Shown: in pieces, positions 34,296 to 42,214 of the stretch
Numbering within the stretch: the stretch's first letter is position 1
Layout of the letters: every line of letters begins with the position of its first letter
Assembly (NCBI GenBank): GCA_045590535.1
Contig: JAZNRE010000009.1
Span: 1-60,936 of the forward strand
Reading direction: 5' to 3'
Length of the DNA stretch: 60,936 nucleotides
Source: UMGS755 sp045590535
Lineage (GTDB): Bacteria; Bacillota; Clostridia; UBA1381; UBA9506
Notes under the pieces: model-generated
Told to the model about the DNA's origin: nothing
Database searches by the model: none
The model's input: the letters and a program-made list of their open reading frames with translations, nothing else
Made by a program: the position numbers and the translations under genes

Positions 34296-35180
34296 CTAAA
34301 TCAAGCCATGGGCTGACAATGCTTGTTTTAAGGTTGCCAGATTGTTCTCTGCCATTTCGCAAAGAGGCAAACGAAGCTTGCCGGCATTAAAGCCCATTAA
34401 GTTTAAGGCTGTTTTAGCAGGAATGGGATTCACCTCACAAAACAGAGCCTTAACCAAATCTAACATTTCAAGCTGCAGAGCCAAGGCACCTTGTGTATCC
34501 CCTGCCAAATATTTTGCACACATGTCGTGTGTTTCAGCAGGCATAACATTAGCCAAAACTGAAATAACGCCCTTGCCGCCTAAGCTCATAATGGGAACAA
34601 TCATATCGTCATTACCGGAATAAATGGCCATGTCAGGACAGGTTGCTGCCAGCTGTGCCGTGTATGAAATGTTGCCGGTTGCATCTTTCACGCCTACAAA
34701 CTGGTCATTTTTCGAAAGCTCTTTCACCGTTTCCACATCAATGCCCATGCCGGTGCGGCTGGGAACATTGTAAAGGATAATCGGCAAATCGCATGCACTT
34801 GCTAAAGCATTATAGTGCTGAATCAGGCCTCTTTGTGTTGCCTTATTGTAATAAGGGGTTACTAACAACAAACCGTTAACACCCGCTTTTGCTGCATCGC
34901 GGCACAGAGCCTTGCCGTGAGCTGTGTCATTACTGCCGGTGCCTGCAATAACCGGAATTCGTCCCGCAGTACGCTCAACGGCATAGGAAATGGCTGACAG
35001 ATGTTCTTTATCGGGCATGGTTGATGCCTCGCCGGTTGTACCGCAGATGATGATGGCATCTGTCTTATTGGCAATTTGAAATTCAATTAACTCACCCAGG
35101 GCATCAAAATCAACGCCTGTTTTATTAAACGGTGTCACCAAAGCAACACCGGATCCGGTAAAAAGTAACTGCTTGCTCAT
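34296..35180 (-). CDS. dapA: 4-hydroxy-tetrahydrodipicolinate synthase
   Basis: Condenses pyruvate with aspartate semialdehyde. 294 aa TIM barrel. GTTGEAS at 47-53, catalytic Tyr137 in LYNVPSRTG and Schiff-base Lys165 in GVKDATGN. ATG 35180 has AAAGGAA upstream and matches the family N-terminus. Forty bp after asd and 26 bp before dapB; one transcript under the lysine riboswitch. Confidence 0.97.
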   Translation of the reverse strand: MSKQLLFTGSGVALVTPFNKTGVDFDALGELIEFQIANKTDAIIICGTTGEASTMPDKEHLSAISYAVERTAGRIPVIAGTGSNDTAHGKALCRDAAKAGVNGLLLVTPYYNKATQRGLIQHYNALASACDLPIILYNVPSRTGMGIDVETVKELSKNDQFVGVKDATGNISYTAQLAATCPDMAIYSGNDDMIVPIMSLGGKGVISVLANVMPAETHDMCAKYLAGDTQGALALQLEMLDLVKALFCEVNPIPAKTALNLMGFNAGKLRLPLCEMAENNLATLKQALSAHGLI

Positions 35181-35220
35181 AGCGTTCCTTTCCTTTCTGA
35201 ATAAAATCGCTGACCCGTGA

Positions 35221-36234
35221 TTAGCGCTTAATTTCGCCGTTTTCCCACATTTCAATCAGCTTAACGGCAATCTGAACCGCATTGGTTGCAGCACCTTTGC
35301 GAATGTTATCGGCAACAACCCAAAGGTTAACACCGTTTTCAATGCTTTCATCACGACGGATACGGCCAACAAAAGTTTCGTTTTTGCCTTTTGCGGTGAT
35401 AGCCATGGGATAAAAAGCGTTTGCCGGGTCATCCTGCACAACCAAACCGGGTGCAGCGGATAAAATAGTTTTTAATTCAGCTAAATCAAAAGGTTTTTTA
35501 AGTTCAACATTGATGGATTCGCTGTGGCAATCAAATACAGGCACACGAACGGTGGTGGCTGTGATGCCAATGGAATCGTCACCCAGAATTTTTCTGGTTT
35601 CGTTCACCATTTTCATTTCTTCTTTGGTGTAGCCATTGTCTAAAAAGACATCAATCTGCGGTAAGCAGTTGTTGAAAATGGGATGATTAAACTTTTTGGG
35701 TGCTTCACCCTTAATGCCGTTTTCCAAGTCGCTATAGCCACCCATGCCGGCGCCGGATACGGCCTGATAGGTCGAATAAATTACACGGTGGATGCCATAG
35801 GCAAGCTGCAGAGGACGCAGCGCAACCATAGCCTGAATGGTGGAGCAATTGGGGTTGGCGATAATGCCCTTGTGCCACTTAATGTCGTCGGGGTTAACCT
35901 CGGGCACAACCAGGGGCACTTCGGGGTCCATACGCCATGCGCTTGAGTTATCAATGACAACACAACCTTTAGAAGCTGCAATGGGCGCAAATTTTTCACT
36001 GGTAGAACCGCCGGCTGAAAACAGTGCAATATCAATGTCGCGGTCGAAGGAATTTTCGTTTAATTCCTCAATCACATAGTCCTTGCCCATAAAAGATACG
36101 GTTTTGCCTGCTGAACGAGCAGAAGCAAATAAGTAATAATTCTCTGCAGGCAGATTCATTTCTTCTAATACCTTCAAGAAAGTTCTGCCTACCATACCGG
36201 TAGCGCCAACTACCGCAATGTTATATTTTTTCAT
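35221..36234 (-). CDS. asd: Aspartate-semialdehyde dehydrogenase
   Basis: NADPH reduction of aspartyl phosphate to the semialdehyde, the branch point to lysine, threonine and methionine. 337 aa. VVGATGMVGRTFLKVL at the N-terminus, catalytic Cys130 in ANPNCSTIQ. GGAG precedes ATG 36234. First gene of the operon, directly downstream of the riboswitch terminator. No aspartokinase gene is in the window. Confidence 0.96.
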   Translation of the reverse strand: MKKYNIAVVGATGMVGRTFLKVLEEMNLPAENYYLFASARSAGKTVSFMGKDYVIEELNENSFDRDIDIALFSAGGSTSEKFAPIAASKGCVVIDNSSAWRMDPEVPLVVPEVNPDDIKWHKGIIANPNCSTIQAMVALRPLQLAYGIHRVIYSTYQAVSGAGMGGYSDLENGIKGEAPKKFNHPIFNNCLPQIDVFLDNGYTKEEMKMVNETRKILGDDSIGITATTVRVPVFDCHSESINVELKKPFDLAELKTILSAAPGLVVQDDPANAFYPMAITAKGKNETFVGRIRRDESIENGVNLWVVADNIRKGAATNAVQIAVKLIEMWENGEIKR

Positions 36235-36304
36235 GTTTAACTCCATTCTGCCGTGCGCATGCACAGCCATAATTTTTGAAAACATTTTTTAACCATAACA
36301 CATT

Positions 36305-36340
36305 AAAAAAGCCAAATCTCCGTAGTGGGAGCATTTGACT
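36305..36340 (-). terminator. Riboswitch-controlled terminator before asd
   Basis: Minus strand AGTCAAAT.CTCC/GGAGATTTGGCT stem with one bulge and one wobble, then T6 (36305-36310). It lies between the lysine aptamer and asd and would form when lysine is bound. Confidence 0.85.
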
Positions 36341-36365
36341 TTTGCATACAAATATGCTAAAAAGC

Positions 36366-36535
36366 GTGATAGCCCCCCATCCAATGCTGGATGACAGTGA
36401 AACGGTTATTAGCCGCAACCCCAGGCACATGCGAGCGGAACCGCACACCCTTCGGCGTTTTTTCCTTTCACGACAAATTCCACGAATCTCCGCATTCTCC
36501 TTTGTCTTACTCTTAAAAAACGCGCCTCTATCTAC
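36366..36535 (-). promoter_or_regulatory. Lysine riboswitch (L box)
   Basis: Minus-strand aptamer with all the hallmark blocks in order: GATAGAGGCGCG, AAGAGTAAG, AAGGAGA, CGTGAAAGG, CGCCGAAGGG, GGTTGCGGCT, ACTGTCATCC and the closing GGGGGGCTATC. P1 pairs GATAG with CTATC. It precedes a terminator and asd-dapA-dapB, so high lysine should stop transcription early. A GCATATTTGTATGC hairpin between aptamer and terminator may be part of the switch. Confidence 0.94.
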
Positions 36536-36542
36536 AGATAAT

Positions 36543-36571
36543 ATATTATCATGTAATGCAGGTGTTGTCAA
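36543..36571 (-). promoter_or_regulatory. Promoter of the lysine riboswitch-asd operon
   Basis: Minus strand: perfect -35 TTGACA (36566-36571), 17 bp, -10 TAATAT (36543-36548), about 10 bases before the aptamer. Confidence 0.7.
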
Positions 36572-36695
36572 CATTTTTCCTAAAAAAACACCTATATTTT
36601 TATGTATGAAAACGATGTTTTAAATGTGAATTTAAAAAAACTTCTTTTAAAGAATAAAAATCCCCGGTTTAAGACCCAAATTCCCCTTTCGTGTA

Positions 36696-36723
36696 ACAAA
36701 AGAAGGTTTTTTTGCATATGATA
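36696..36723 (+). promoter_or_regulatory. Possible mother-cell sigma promoter
   Basis: CATATGATA (36715-36723) fits CATANNNTA, with AC 17 bp upstream (36696-36697), the same layout as before cotJA. Confidence 0.38.
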
Positions 36724-36767
36724 TTATAGATTGAGAAATCAACTCAAAATCTGAGGAGGTATACACT

Positions 36768-37613
36768 ATGAACGAACGCTTACGCAGTGGCGGTTTTCCC
36801 GGCAATTGCGCCGAGCCAAAAGACGCCGTGTGCATACATACCGATAAAATTTATGATTCCTGTAAGGATAAAGACTGCATTGAAGATGCGCGGGTTTATT
36901 TCACCGCCGCCGGCCAAGAAATTATTGACAGAGCCGTGAATGTAAAGTGCAGAAAGTCTGAAATCATTTGGGTCTTCACCGATGTTGAGCCGGTACCCTT
37001 TAACCGTGGCTATTTCACAGTGGATTTAAAGTTCTTCTTTAAAATCACTTTAGATGCCTTTACCGGCGTTGGCAAACCCTGCAAGGTAGAAGGTCTTGCC
37101 ACCTTTGATAAAAAGGTGATTCTCTTTGGTTCTGAAGGCTCTGCGAAGGTCTTTGAATCACGCTATCGTTATGACAGCTTTGACGAACAGCTGTGGCAAA
37201 AAACCAATATGCCCAAAGCGGTTGTTGAAGTGGTTGACCCCTTGTGTTTAGCCGCCAAAGTGGTTGATATTAACGACAAGTTGTGCTGCTTGTGCGATGA
37301 TTTGGACTTTTCACGCATTCCCCAGTGTGTTTGCAATGTGTTTGAAGACTCTCTCGTGATGGGTGGCGAGAAAAAGCGTGTGTTTGTTTCCATCGGCCTC
37401 TTCTCTATCGTTAAAATCGAGAGAAGTGTGCAACTGCTAATCCCCGCTTATGATTTTTGTGTTCCGCAAAAAGAATGCGTCACCTCAAGCGAAGACAGTC
37501 CCTGCGACTTATTTGAAAAAATCGAATTCCCCTTTGATGAGTTCTTCCCACCGGCTAAAGACGATTGTTCTGACTGCCCGCCAAATCCTCATCATCACAA
37601 CTGCTGCGGCTGA
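36768..37613 (+). CDS. Cys-rich conserved clostridial protein of unknown function, possibly spore-associated
   Basis: 281 aa, no signal peptide or membrane segment, about 19 cysteines (roughly 7%), including LCCLC near residue 170 and a C-terminal DDCSDC...HHHNCCG tail. The N-terminal third (CIHTDKIYDSCKDKDCIEDA) resembles a protein type that recurs in spore-forming Clostridia without an assigned function. The VPFNRGYFTVDLKFFFKI segment and a later KKRVFVSIGLFSIVKIE segment look like two copies of one beta-rich module. GAGGAGG precedes ATG. The clustered Cys and His suggest disulfide cross-linking or metal binding, as in some coat and exosporium proteins. Role unknown; the spore link rests on composition and a promoter-like CATANNNTA. 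Confidence 0.72.
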   Translation: MNERLRSGGFPGNCAEPKDAVCIHTDKIYDSCKDKDCIEDARVYFTAAGQEIIDRAVNVKCRKSEIIWVFTDVEPVPFNRGYFTVDLKFFFKITLDAFTGVGKPCKVEGLATFDKKVILFGSEGSAKVFESRYRYDSFDEQLWQKTNMPKAVVEVVDPLCLAAKVVDINDKLCCLCDDLDFSRIPQCVCNVFEDSLVMGGEKKRVFVSIGLFSIVKIERSVQLLIPAYDFCVPQKECVTSSEDSPCDLFEKIEFPFDEFFPPAKDDCSDCPPNPHHHNCCG

Positions 37614-37622
37614 TAAAAAAAG

Positions 37623-37672
37623 AAAGGCTGTATCCTCCGAAATTATCCGGGCGATACAGCCTTTTATTTTTT
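37623..37672. terminator. Bidirectional terminator between the Cys-rich gene and nagB
   Basis: AAAGGCTGTATC/GATACAGCCTTT stem with a long loop; T-rich on both strands. Confidence 0.8.
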
Positions 37673-37677
37673 GTCAA

Positions 37678-38463
37678 TTATTTCTCGTTTTTGCAGATTT
37701 CTTTAAAGTACTTATAGGTATCAACCTTCAGCTCACCGCAGGCAGCTTCATCGCAAACGATAATGCCGTCTTTGTGCATTTGCAGAGCGCTGATGGTCCA
37801 AGCGTGGTCAACGCCGCCTTCAACACAGTGACGCAGAGCACGAGCCTTGCTGTGACCGTTAATGAGCAGCATAACCTGCTTAGAATCGCAAACAGTGCCA
37901 ACACCAACGGATAATGCTGTTTTGGGCACTTTGTTGGGGTCGTTATCAAAGAAACGGGAGTTAACGATTAAGGTGTCCTCTGTCAAAGCACGAACGCCGG
38001 TGCGTGATGCCAGTGAGGTAAAGGGTTCATTGAAAGCAATGTGTCCGTCAACACCGCTGCCGCCCATGAAAAGGTCAATGCCGCCATAAGAAGCAATTTT
38101 GTCTTCATAGCGCTGGCACTCTGCTTCCAAATCTTCTGCCATACCGTCTAAAATGTTAATGTTTTCAGCCGGAATGTCAATGTGGTTAAAGAAATTATCA
38201 TGCATGAAATACCAGTAGCTCTGGTCATGCTCTCTGGGCAAGCCAACATATTCATCCATGTTGAAGGTAACCACATTTTTAAAGCTTACCTTGCCTGCCT
38301 TGTTCATTTCAATCAGGTTTTTGTAAACGCCAAGGGGTGAAGAACCGGTGGGAAGACCCAAAACAAAAGGACGGTCTTCTTTGTGGTTGTTAATGGCATC
38401 AGCAATATGCTGCGCACCCCACAGGCTCATTGCCTCGTAATTGTCTTTAATAATCAGTTTCAT
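37678..38463 (-). CDS. nagB: Glucosamine-6-phosphate deaminase
   Basis: Converts glucosamine-6-P to fructose-6-P and ammonia. 261 aa. GLPTGSSPLGVY (phosphate site), FNMDEYVGLPREHDQSYWYFM and GGSGVDGHIAFNEP, which contains the catalytic Asp and His and keeps the ring-opening Glu downstream. GGGAG lies before ATG 38463. nagA and a PTS are not adjacent. Single-gene unit with its own promoter. Confidence 0.95.
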   Translation of the reverse strand: MKLIIKDNYEAMSLWGAQHIADAINNHKEDRPFVLGLPTGSSPLGVYKNLIEMNKAGKVSFKNVVTFNMDEYVGLPREHDQSYWYFMHDNFFNHIDIPAENINILDGMAEDLEAECQRYEDKIASYGGIDLFMGGSGVDGHIAFNEPFTSLASRTGVRALTEDTLIVNSRFFDNDPNKVPKTALSVGVGTVCDSKQVMLLINGHSKARALRHCVEGGVDHAWTISALQMHKDGIIVCDEAACGELKVDTYKYFKEICKNEK

Positions 38464-38514
38464 GTTTACCACTCCCATAATAATTAGTTAAAATTTAAAC
38501 AAAATCTAAAGTAT

Positions 38515-38543
38515 ATTATACCTTATCTGCTTAATTTTGTAAA
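38515..38543 (-). promoter_or_regulatory. Promoter of nagB
   Basis: Minus strand: -35 TTTACA (38538-38543), 17 bp, perfect -10 TATAAT (38515-38520). Bases 38544-38672 up to the CapA gene show nothing further. Confidence 0.65.
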
Positions 38544-38672
38544 GAGATTTTGTATAGAATATTTTTATTGATACAAGTTGGTATATGTTTAACTGATTTC
38601 ATTCCTTTTTTACTAAGCCCGAGAGATTTACCCTATGCAGAGCGCTATCACGCTCTCAAACAAAGCTTTGTC

Positions 38673-39962
38673 CTACCAGCTGCAAGCAAGTGTTCCATCT
38701 ACATTACGGGTTATTTTTGTGCCATAGGGCTCACACATTTTGGCAAGATATTCATAAATTTCAGGATTATCACACTTTCTGGGAAGACCCTGCTCCGCTC
38801 TGTGTCCCTCCATTTTCATTTCAATGGGCATAAGGGTGAGGGATTTCATTTTTGTTCCCTCGGTTTCCCAGCAGGGAATCACAGAACGGAACATGCGCTT
38901 ATCCGTCATAAGACCCACTGTGAAGTCTTTTGACCGTTTTTTAAGAAGCTCATGAACCGTTGCATCGGAAGAGAGTCCATGCTTTCTGAAAAAATCATCG
39001 GGTGCAAATTGCACGCTGTAAAGCTGAAGCACAAAGTCGCCCAATGAATAAAAAATCGGGCAATCTTTATACACTTCAATGGGGCGTAAAAGATGGGGGC
39101 CATGACCCAAAATAGCATGAGCACCGGCATCAATGCAGCGGTGAGCAAAGTCTTGCAAAAACTGTGAAGGGTTTTCTTTTTCTGCGCCGCTGAGCTGATG
39201 GGAATGAACCGATACCATAATATAATCTGCCTGCAGTTTTGCCTCATAGATTGCTTTTTCGACCCGTTTTACATCCTCTTCATTGCATTTTTCAACAAGT
39301 CGGCGCTTTTCCCCCTGAAAGAATTTAAGGGCGCCAAATTCAGCTTCGCCGGGCCTTAACTCAGCAAAATATCCTTCCTTGCGAGTTATTTCCTTTTCCG
39401 CATTTATGTTAATATCTTTTGCCAATTTTTTAATGTAAGCAATGTCCTCTTCCGGCACTTCAATGTGAGACTCAATGCGCAAACCGTTAATGCCCGGCCT
39501 GCCGGGGAAATAGGGGGACTGTTCCCCTGCCATCATAGAAGGCTCAAAAGAGGTGTTCACCGCAATCAGCGCCACTCGACCATTAACGGTGTCGAGATAG
39601 GCCGGTGCCGAAGCATAAGCAAGATTGCGTCCCACTCCGCTGTGAACCAAACCGCTTTTCTCCACGGCATCCAGCGTGCTTTCTAAGCCGTCATACGAAA
39701 AATCAAGCACATGGTTGTTGTTAAATGAGGTCATATTAAAACCAAACTTTTTGGCATCGTCTAAAACTTCGGGATTTGTTCTTATATAGGTTCCACCGCT
39801 GAACTGCGAGCCGCAGCATGTTCCTGCATGGTGCAGGGTTGTTTCAAGGTTAAAAAACCGCGCATCACCCTGCATAATAAAGGGCGCCAGCTCACCATAA
39901 CCCTCAAATTCGGCCGGAATTCTTTGCTGAATAATCATATCACCTGCTGCAGTAAATTTCAT
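38673..39962 (-). CDS. CapA-family (poly-gamma-glutamate synthesis type) metallophosphoesterase-like protein
   Basis: 429 aa with the PGA_cap/CapA pattern: FTAAGDMIIQQ near the start, FFNLETTLH near residue 40, SFNNNHVLDFSYDGLESTL near 80, YIMVSVHSHQLSG near 235 and GHGPHLLRPIEVYKD near 275. These form a calcineurin-like metal site. It has no signal peptide or anchor, unlike capsule CapA, and no capB/capC neighbours, so a soluble cytosolic hydrolase is more likely than capsule export. Its ATG overlaps the TGA of the upstream M20 peptidase (ATGA), so the two are translationally coupled and probably act on the same substrate, perhaps a Glu-linked or N-acyl compound. Confidence 0.85.
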   Translation of the reverse strand: MKFTAAGDMIIQQRIPAEFEGYGELAPFIMQGDARFFNLETTLHHAGTCCGSQFSGGTYIRTNPEVLDDAKKFGFNMTSFNNNHVLDFSYDGLESTLDAVEKSGLVHSGVGRNLAYASAPAYLDTVNGRVALIAVNTSFEPSMMAGEQSPYFPGRPGINGLRIESHIEVPEEDIAYIKKLAKDININAEKEITRKEGYFAELRPGEAEFGALKFFQGEKRRLVEKCNEEDVKRVEKAIYEAKLQADYIMVSVHSHQLSGAEKENPSQFLQDFAHRCIDAGAHAILGHGPHLLRPIEVYKDCPIFYSLGDFVLQLYSVQFAPDDFFRKHGLSSDATVHELLKKRSKDFTVGLMTDKRMFRSVIPCWETEGTKMKSLTLMPIEMKMEGHRAEQGLPRKCDNPEIYEYLAKMCEPYGTKITRNVDGTLACSW

Positions 39963-41098
39963 AATGATACCTCCAAAAGTTTTAAAGCTGTTTTAATGGA
40001 CACCGAAAGACCAATAGGCAGCGATTGTTTTTCTATCCATTCCTCACGGGTGTGCATGCCACCACCATAAAAAACACCCATACAAAGGGCCGGTATGCCC
40101 ATTGAAAGAGGAACATTACAATCGGTGGACGAAGTTGCAAACTTCACCTCTTTACCAATTTCGTTTTCAATAATGGGAACAATCATCTCTTTTAATTTAT
40201 CAATTTTGTCAGACACAATATCGCTGCAGGGTCTGTCACCAATTTTGTTGACCTGTACCGTTACCCCCTCTGTTTCAGCCACTTTAAAAATTTCCTCAAA
40301 CTTCGCTTGCATAAAGGCCAGCAAGTCTTTATCATCGCTACGATACTCACACAGCATAGACGCACTCTGTGCAATGGTGTTCACCGATGTTCCGCCGGCA
40401 ATTTCACCAACATTATAGGTTGCCTTGCGACCTTCTTTTTGCGGCAATGAAATGTTATAAATAGCATTAACAATCTTTGAAAGCTCATTAATGGCATTTT
40501 TGTTACCAAAAGCAAGATAAGAATGACCGCCCTGCGTCTTGACCTCAACCTTATACCGATGTGAGCCGGCGCAGTCATCGGCAATTACATCAAGGTTACT
40601 ATCGTATGAAATAAACTGTGAAATTCGCCCAGCATAATCTTTAAAAATCTGACGGGTTCCCTTTAAATTGCCCAAGCCCTCTTCACAGGAATTGCACACA
40701 AAAAGCACACCATTTTGAGGAACAATATTATTTTCAATAAAAAACTTAGCTGTCATTAAAAGCACGGCAAGACTGGCTGTGTCATCCCCCACACCCGGGC
40801 AATAGATTTTGCCGTCGTCTTCTATATAAGGCATGGGCTCTGTGTCGGGAAAGACCGTGTCCGTATGGGCAACAAACACCGTGATTTTGTCACTGTTTTC
40901 AGAGCCCAGCGGATACACCACATTCAGCGCCTCATCAATATAAACTCCCTTTGCACCGCAGGCTTCTAAATAGTTTTTGCAATACTCCGCCCTCTTTTCT
41001 TCCTTGTGAGAGGGGGCAGGAATTAAGCAAAGCTCTTTTAAAAGTCTAAACAGTTCATTTTCGTTTTTCTTTATGTAATCTGCAATGATTGTGTTCAT
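39959..41098 (-). CDS. M20-family metallopeptidase / deacylase
   Basis: 379 aa zinc aminoacylase/peptidase fold. Metal ligands visible: H78 and D80 in VAHTDTVFP, the bridging Asp in PGVGDDTAS (about 105), the catalytic EE in NSCEEGLG, and a late His in GGGMHTREEW. The dimerisation (lid) domain lies in the middle. The M20 family includes ArgE, DapE, peptidase T and carboxypeptidase G2, and motif form does not decide among these. GGAG precedes ATG 41098. First gene of the pair with CapA, divergent from a LysR regulator that probably controls it. Confidence 0.88.
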   Translation of the reverse strand: MNTIIADYIKKNENELFRLLKELCLIPAPSHKEEKRAEYCKNYLEACGAKGVYIDEALNVVYPLGSENSDKITVFVAHTDTVFPDTEPMPYIEDDGKIYCPGVGDDTASLAVLLMTAKFFIENNIVPQNGVLFVCNSCEEGLGNLKGTRQIFKDYAGRISQFISYDSNLDVIADDCAGSHRYKVEVKTQGGHSYLAFGNKNAINELSKIVNAIYNISLPQKEGRKATYNVGEIAGGTSVNTIAQSASMLCEYRSDDKDLLAFMQAKFEEIFKVAETEGVTVQVNKIGDRPCSDIVSDKIDKLKEMIVPIIENEIGKEVKFATSSTDCNVPLSMGIPALCMGVFYGGGMHTREEWIEKQSLPIGLSVSIKTALKLLEVSL

Positions 41099-41119
41099 TT
41101 TTTCATCTCCTTCACCTTT

Positions 41120-41148
41120 ATTATAGTCATTTTCTACACCTTTGTAAA
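41120..41148 (-). promoter_or_regulatory. Promoter of the M20-CapA operon
   Basis: Minus strand: -35 TTTACA (41143-41148), 17 bp, perfect -10 TATAAT (41120-41125). Confidence 0.68.
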
Positions 41149-41166
41149 CAATTGCCTAAAACACCC

Positions 41167-41195
41167 TTGCCATATCTTTAAAGATATGGTAGAAT
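41167..41195 (+). promoter_or_regulatory. lysR promoter with a 20-bp palindrome filling the spacer
   Basis: -35 TTGCCA (41167-41172), 17-bp spacer, -10 TAGAAT (41190-41195). CCATATCTTTAAAGATATGG (41170-41189) is a perfect palindrome occupying the region between the two boxes. It is a probable binding site for the LysR protein, giving autorepression and control of the divergent M20-CapA operon. Confidence 0.62.
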
Positions 41196-41213
41196 AAAAT
41201 TGAGGTGATGAAA

Positions 41214-42062
41214 ATGGAGCTTTTGCAGCTACGGTATTTTTACGAAAGTGCCAAAACCGGCAGCTTTGCCAAAACAGCTGAAAAATATATGGTGCCGGCC
41301 ACCTCGGTTTCGGCAGCCATAAAACGACTCGAAAAAGATTTAAACCGTCCCCTTTTCACAAGATTCAGTAACAAAATTGTGCTCAACGATGAGGGCAAGC
41401 TTTTGTTTAAATCGCTCCACTCTGTTTTTAGCGAATTAGATAATGTGATTGGCACCTTGTCAACCCCCCATACAGACACTCGTGTTATTCGGATTTTGGT
41501 TCGCGCCATGCGTACAGAAATTACCGATTACATCATTGAATATAAAGAAAAGCACCCCCAAACCGCTTTTAAAACTGTGTTTGATTTCATGGAAGAGGAC
41601 CGGGATGCTTATGACATCATCATCGATGAGGATGCAGGGAAATACCCCGATTTTGAGAGTTTTAACCTGTTCACCACGCAAATTCGACTGGTCACCTCTT
41701 CTAAAAGTGAGCTTGTAGGAAAACCCCTCTCATTAAAACAACTGGCAGGACAGAGTTTTATATCCATCGGCGAAAACAACAGCTTGCATAATCTATTGAT
41801 GTCTGCCTGCGAAAGAGCTGGCTTTGTGCCTAACATCATTGTTATGTGCAATGACATCCAGTGCACCAATAAATGTATTGAGGCGGGGGTCGGCATCGGC
41901 ATTTCCCGCAACTATCCGCAAAGAAAGCTTGAGAAAAATCTTGCCTACTTACATGTTACGGATTTTAACGAAAAACAAACCATTTGCGCTTTTTATAAAA
42001 AACATTCGGCTTATGGCAACATTCTTCACTTTCTTAATTTCTTAAAAAGCAAGGGCCTATAA
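41214..42062 (+). CDS. LysR-family transcriptional regulator
   Basis: 282 aa. The N-terminal winged helix-turn-helix (LQLRYFYESAKTGSFAKTAE to RLEKDLNRPLFTR) is followed by a periplasmic-binding-like effector domain. ATG 41214 has GAGGTGATG five bases upstream; earlier starts at 41205-41208 overlap it. Divergent from the M20-CapA operon with a 20-bp palindrome between them. The effector is unknown; a dipeptide or acyl amino acid would fit the neighbour. Confidence 0.9.
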   Translation: MELLQLRYFYESAKTGSFAKTAEKYMVPATSVSAAIKRLEKDLNRPLFTRFSNKIVLNDEGKLLFKSLHSVFSELDNVIGTLSTPHTDTRVIRILVRAMRTEITDYIIEYKEKHPQTAFKTVFDFMEEDRDAYDIIIDEDAGKYPDFESFNLFTTQIRLVTSSKSELVGKPLSLKQLAGQSFISIGENNSLHNLLMSACERAGFVPNIIVMCNDIQCTNKCIEAGVGIGISRNYPQRKLEKNLAYLHVTDFNEKQTICAFYKKHSAYGNILHFLNFLKSKGL

Positions 42063-42134
42063 TCAAAATAGGATGATGTGTCAAACGAAGTGTAACACTT
42101 TTTAATACAATCAACATAAGCCATATAAAAAGTC

Positions 42135-42170
42135 AACACCTATTTAGAAAAAAATCTAAATAGGTGTTTG
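42135..42170. terminator. Bidirectional terminator between lysR and aspA
   Basis: AACACCTATTTAGA/TCTAAATAGGTGTT with an A-rich loop. The stem is AT-rich, so it is weaker than the others. Confidence 0.65.
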
Positions 42171-42214
42171 TGTATACATTTTATTAAATTAAGACTCTCT
42201 TGTTTACGCTATCG

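Noticed and set aside
36221..36623. Open frames on both strands across the region upstream of asd
   Set aside because: They run through the lysine riboswitch and its terminator, which explain this sequence fully.
38550..38933. 127-codon frame on the plus strand opposite the CapA gene
   Set aside because: Shadow of the CapA coding sequence; no ribosome-binding site or family resemblance.
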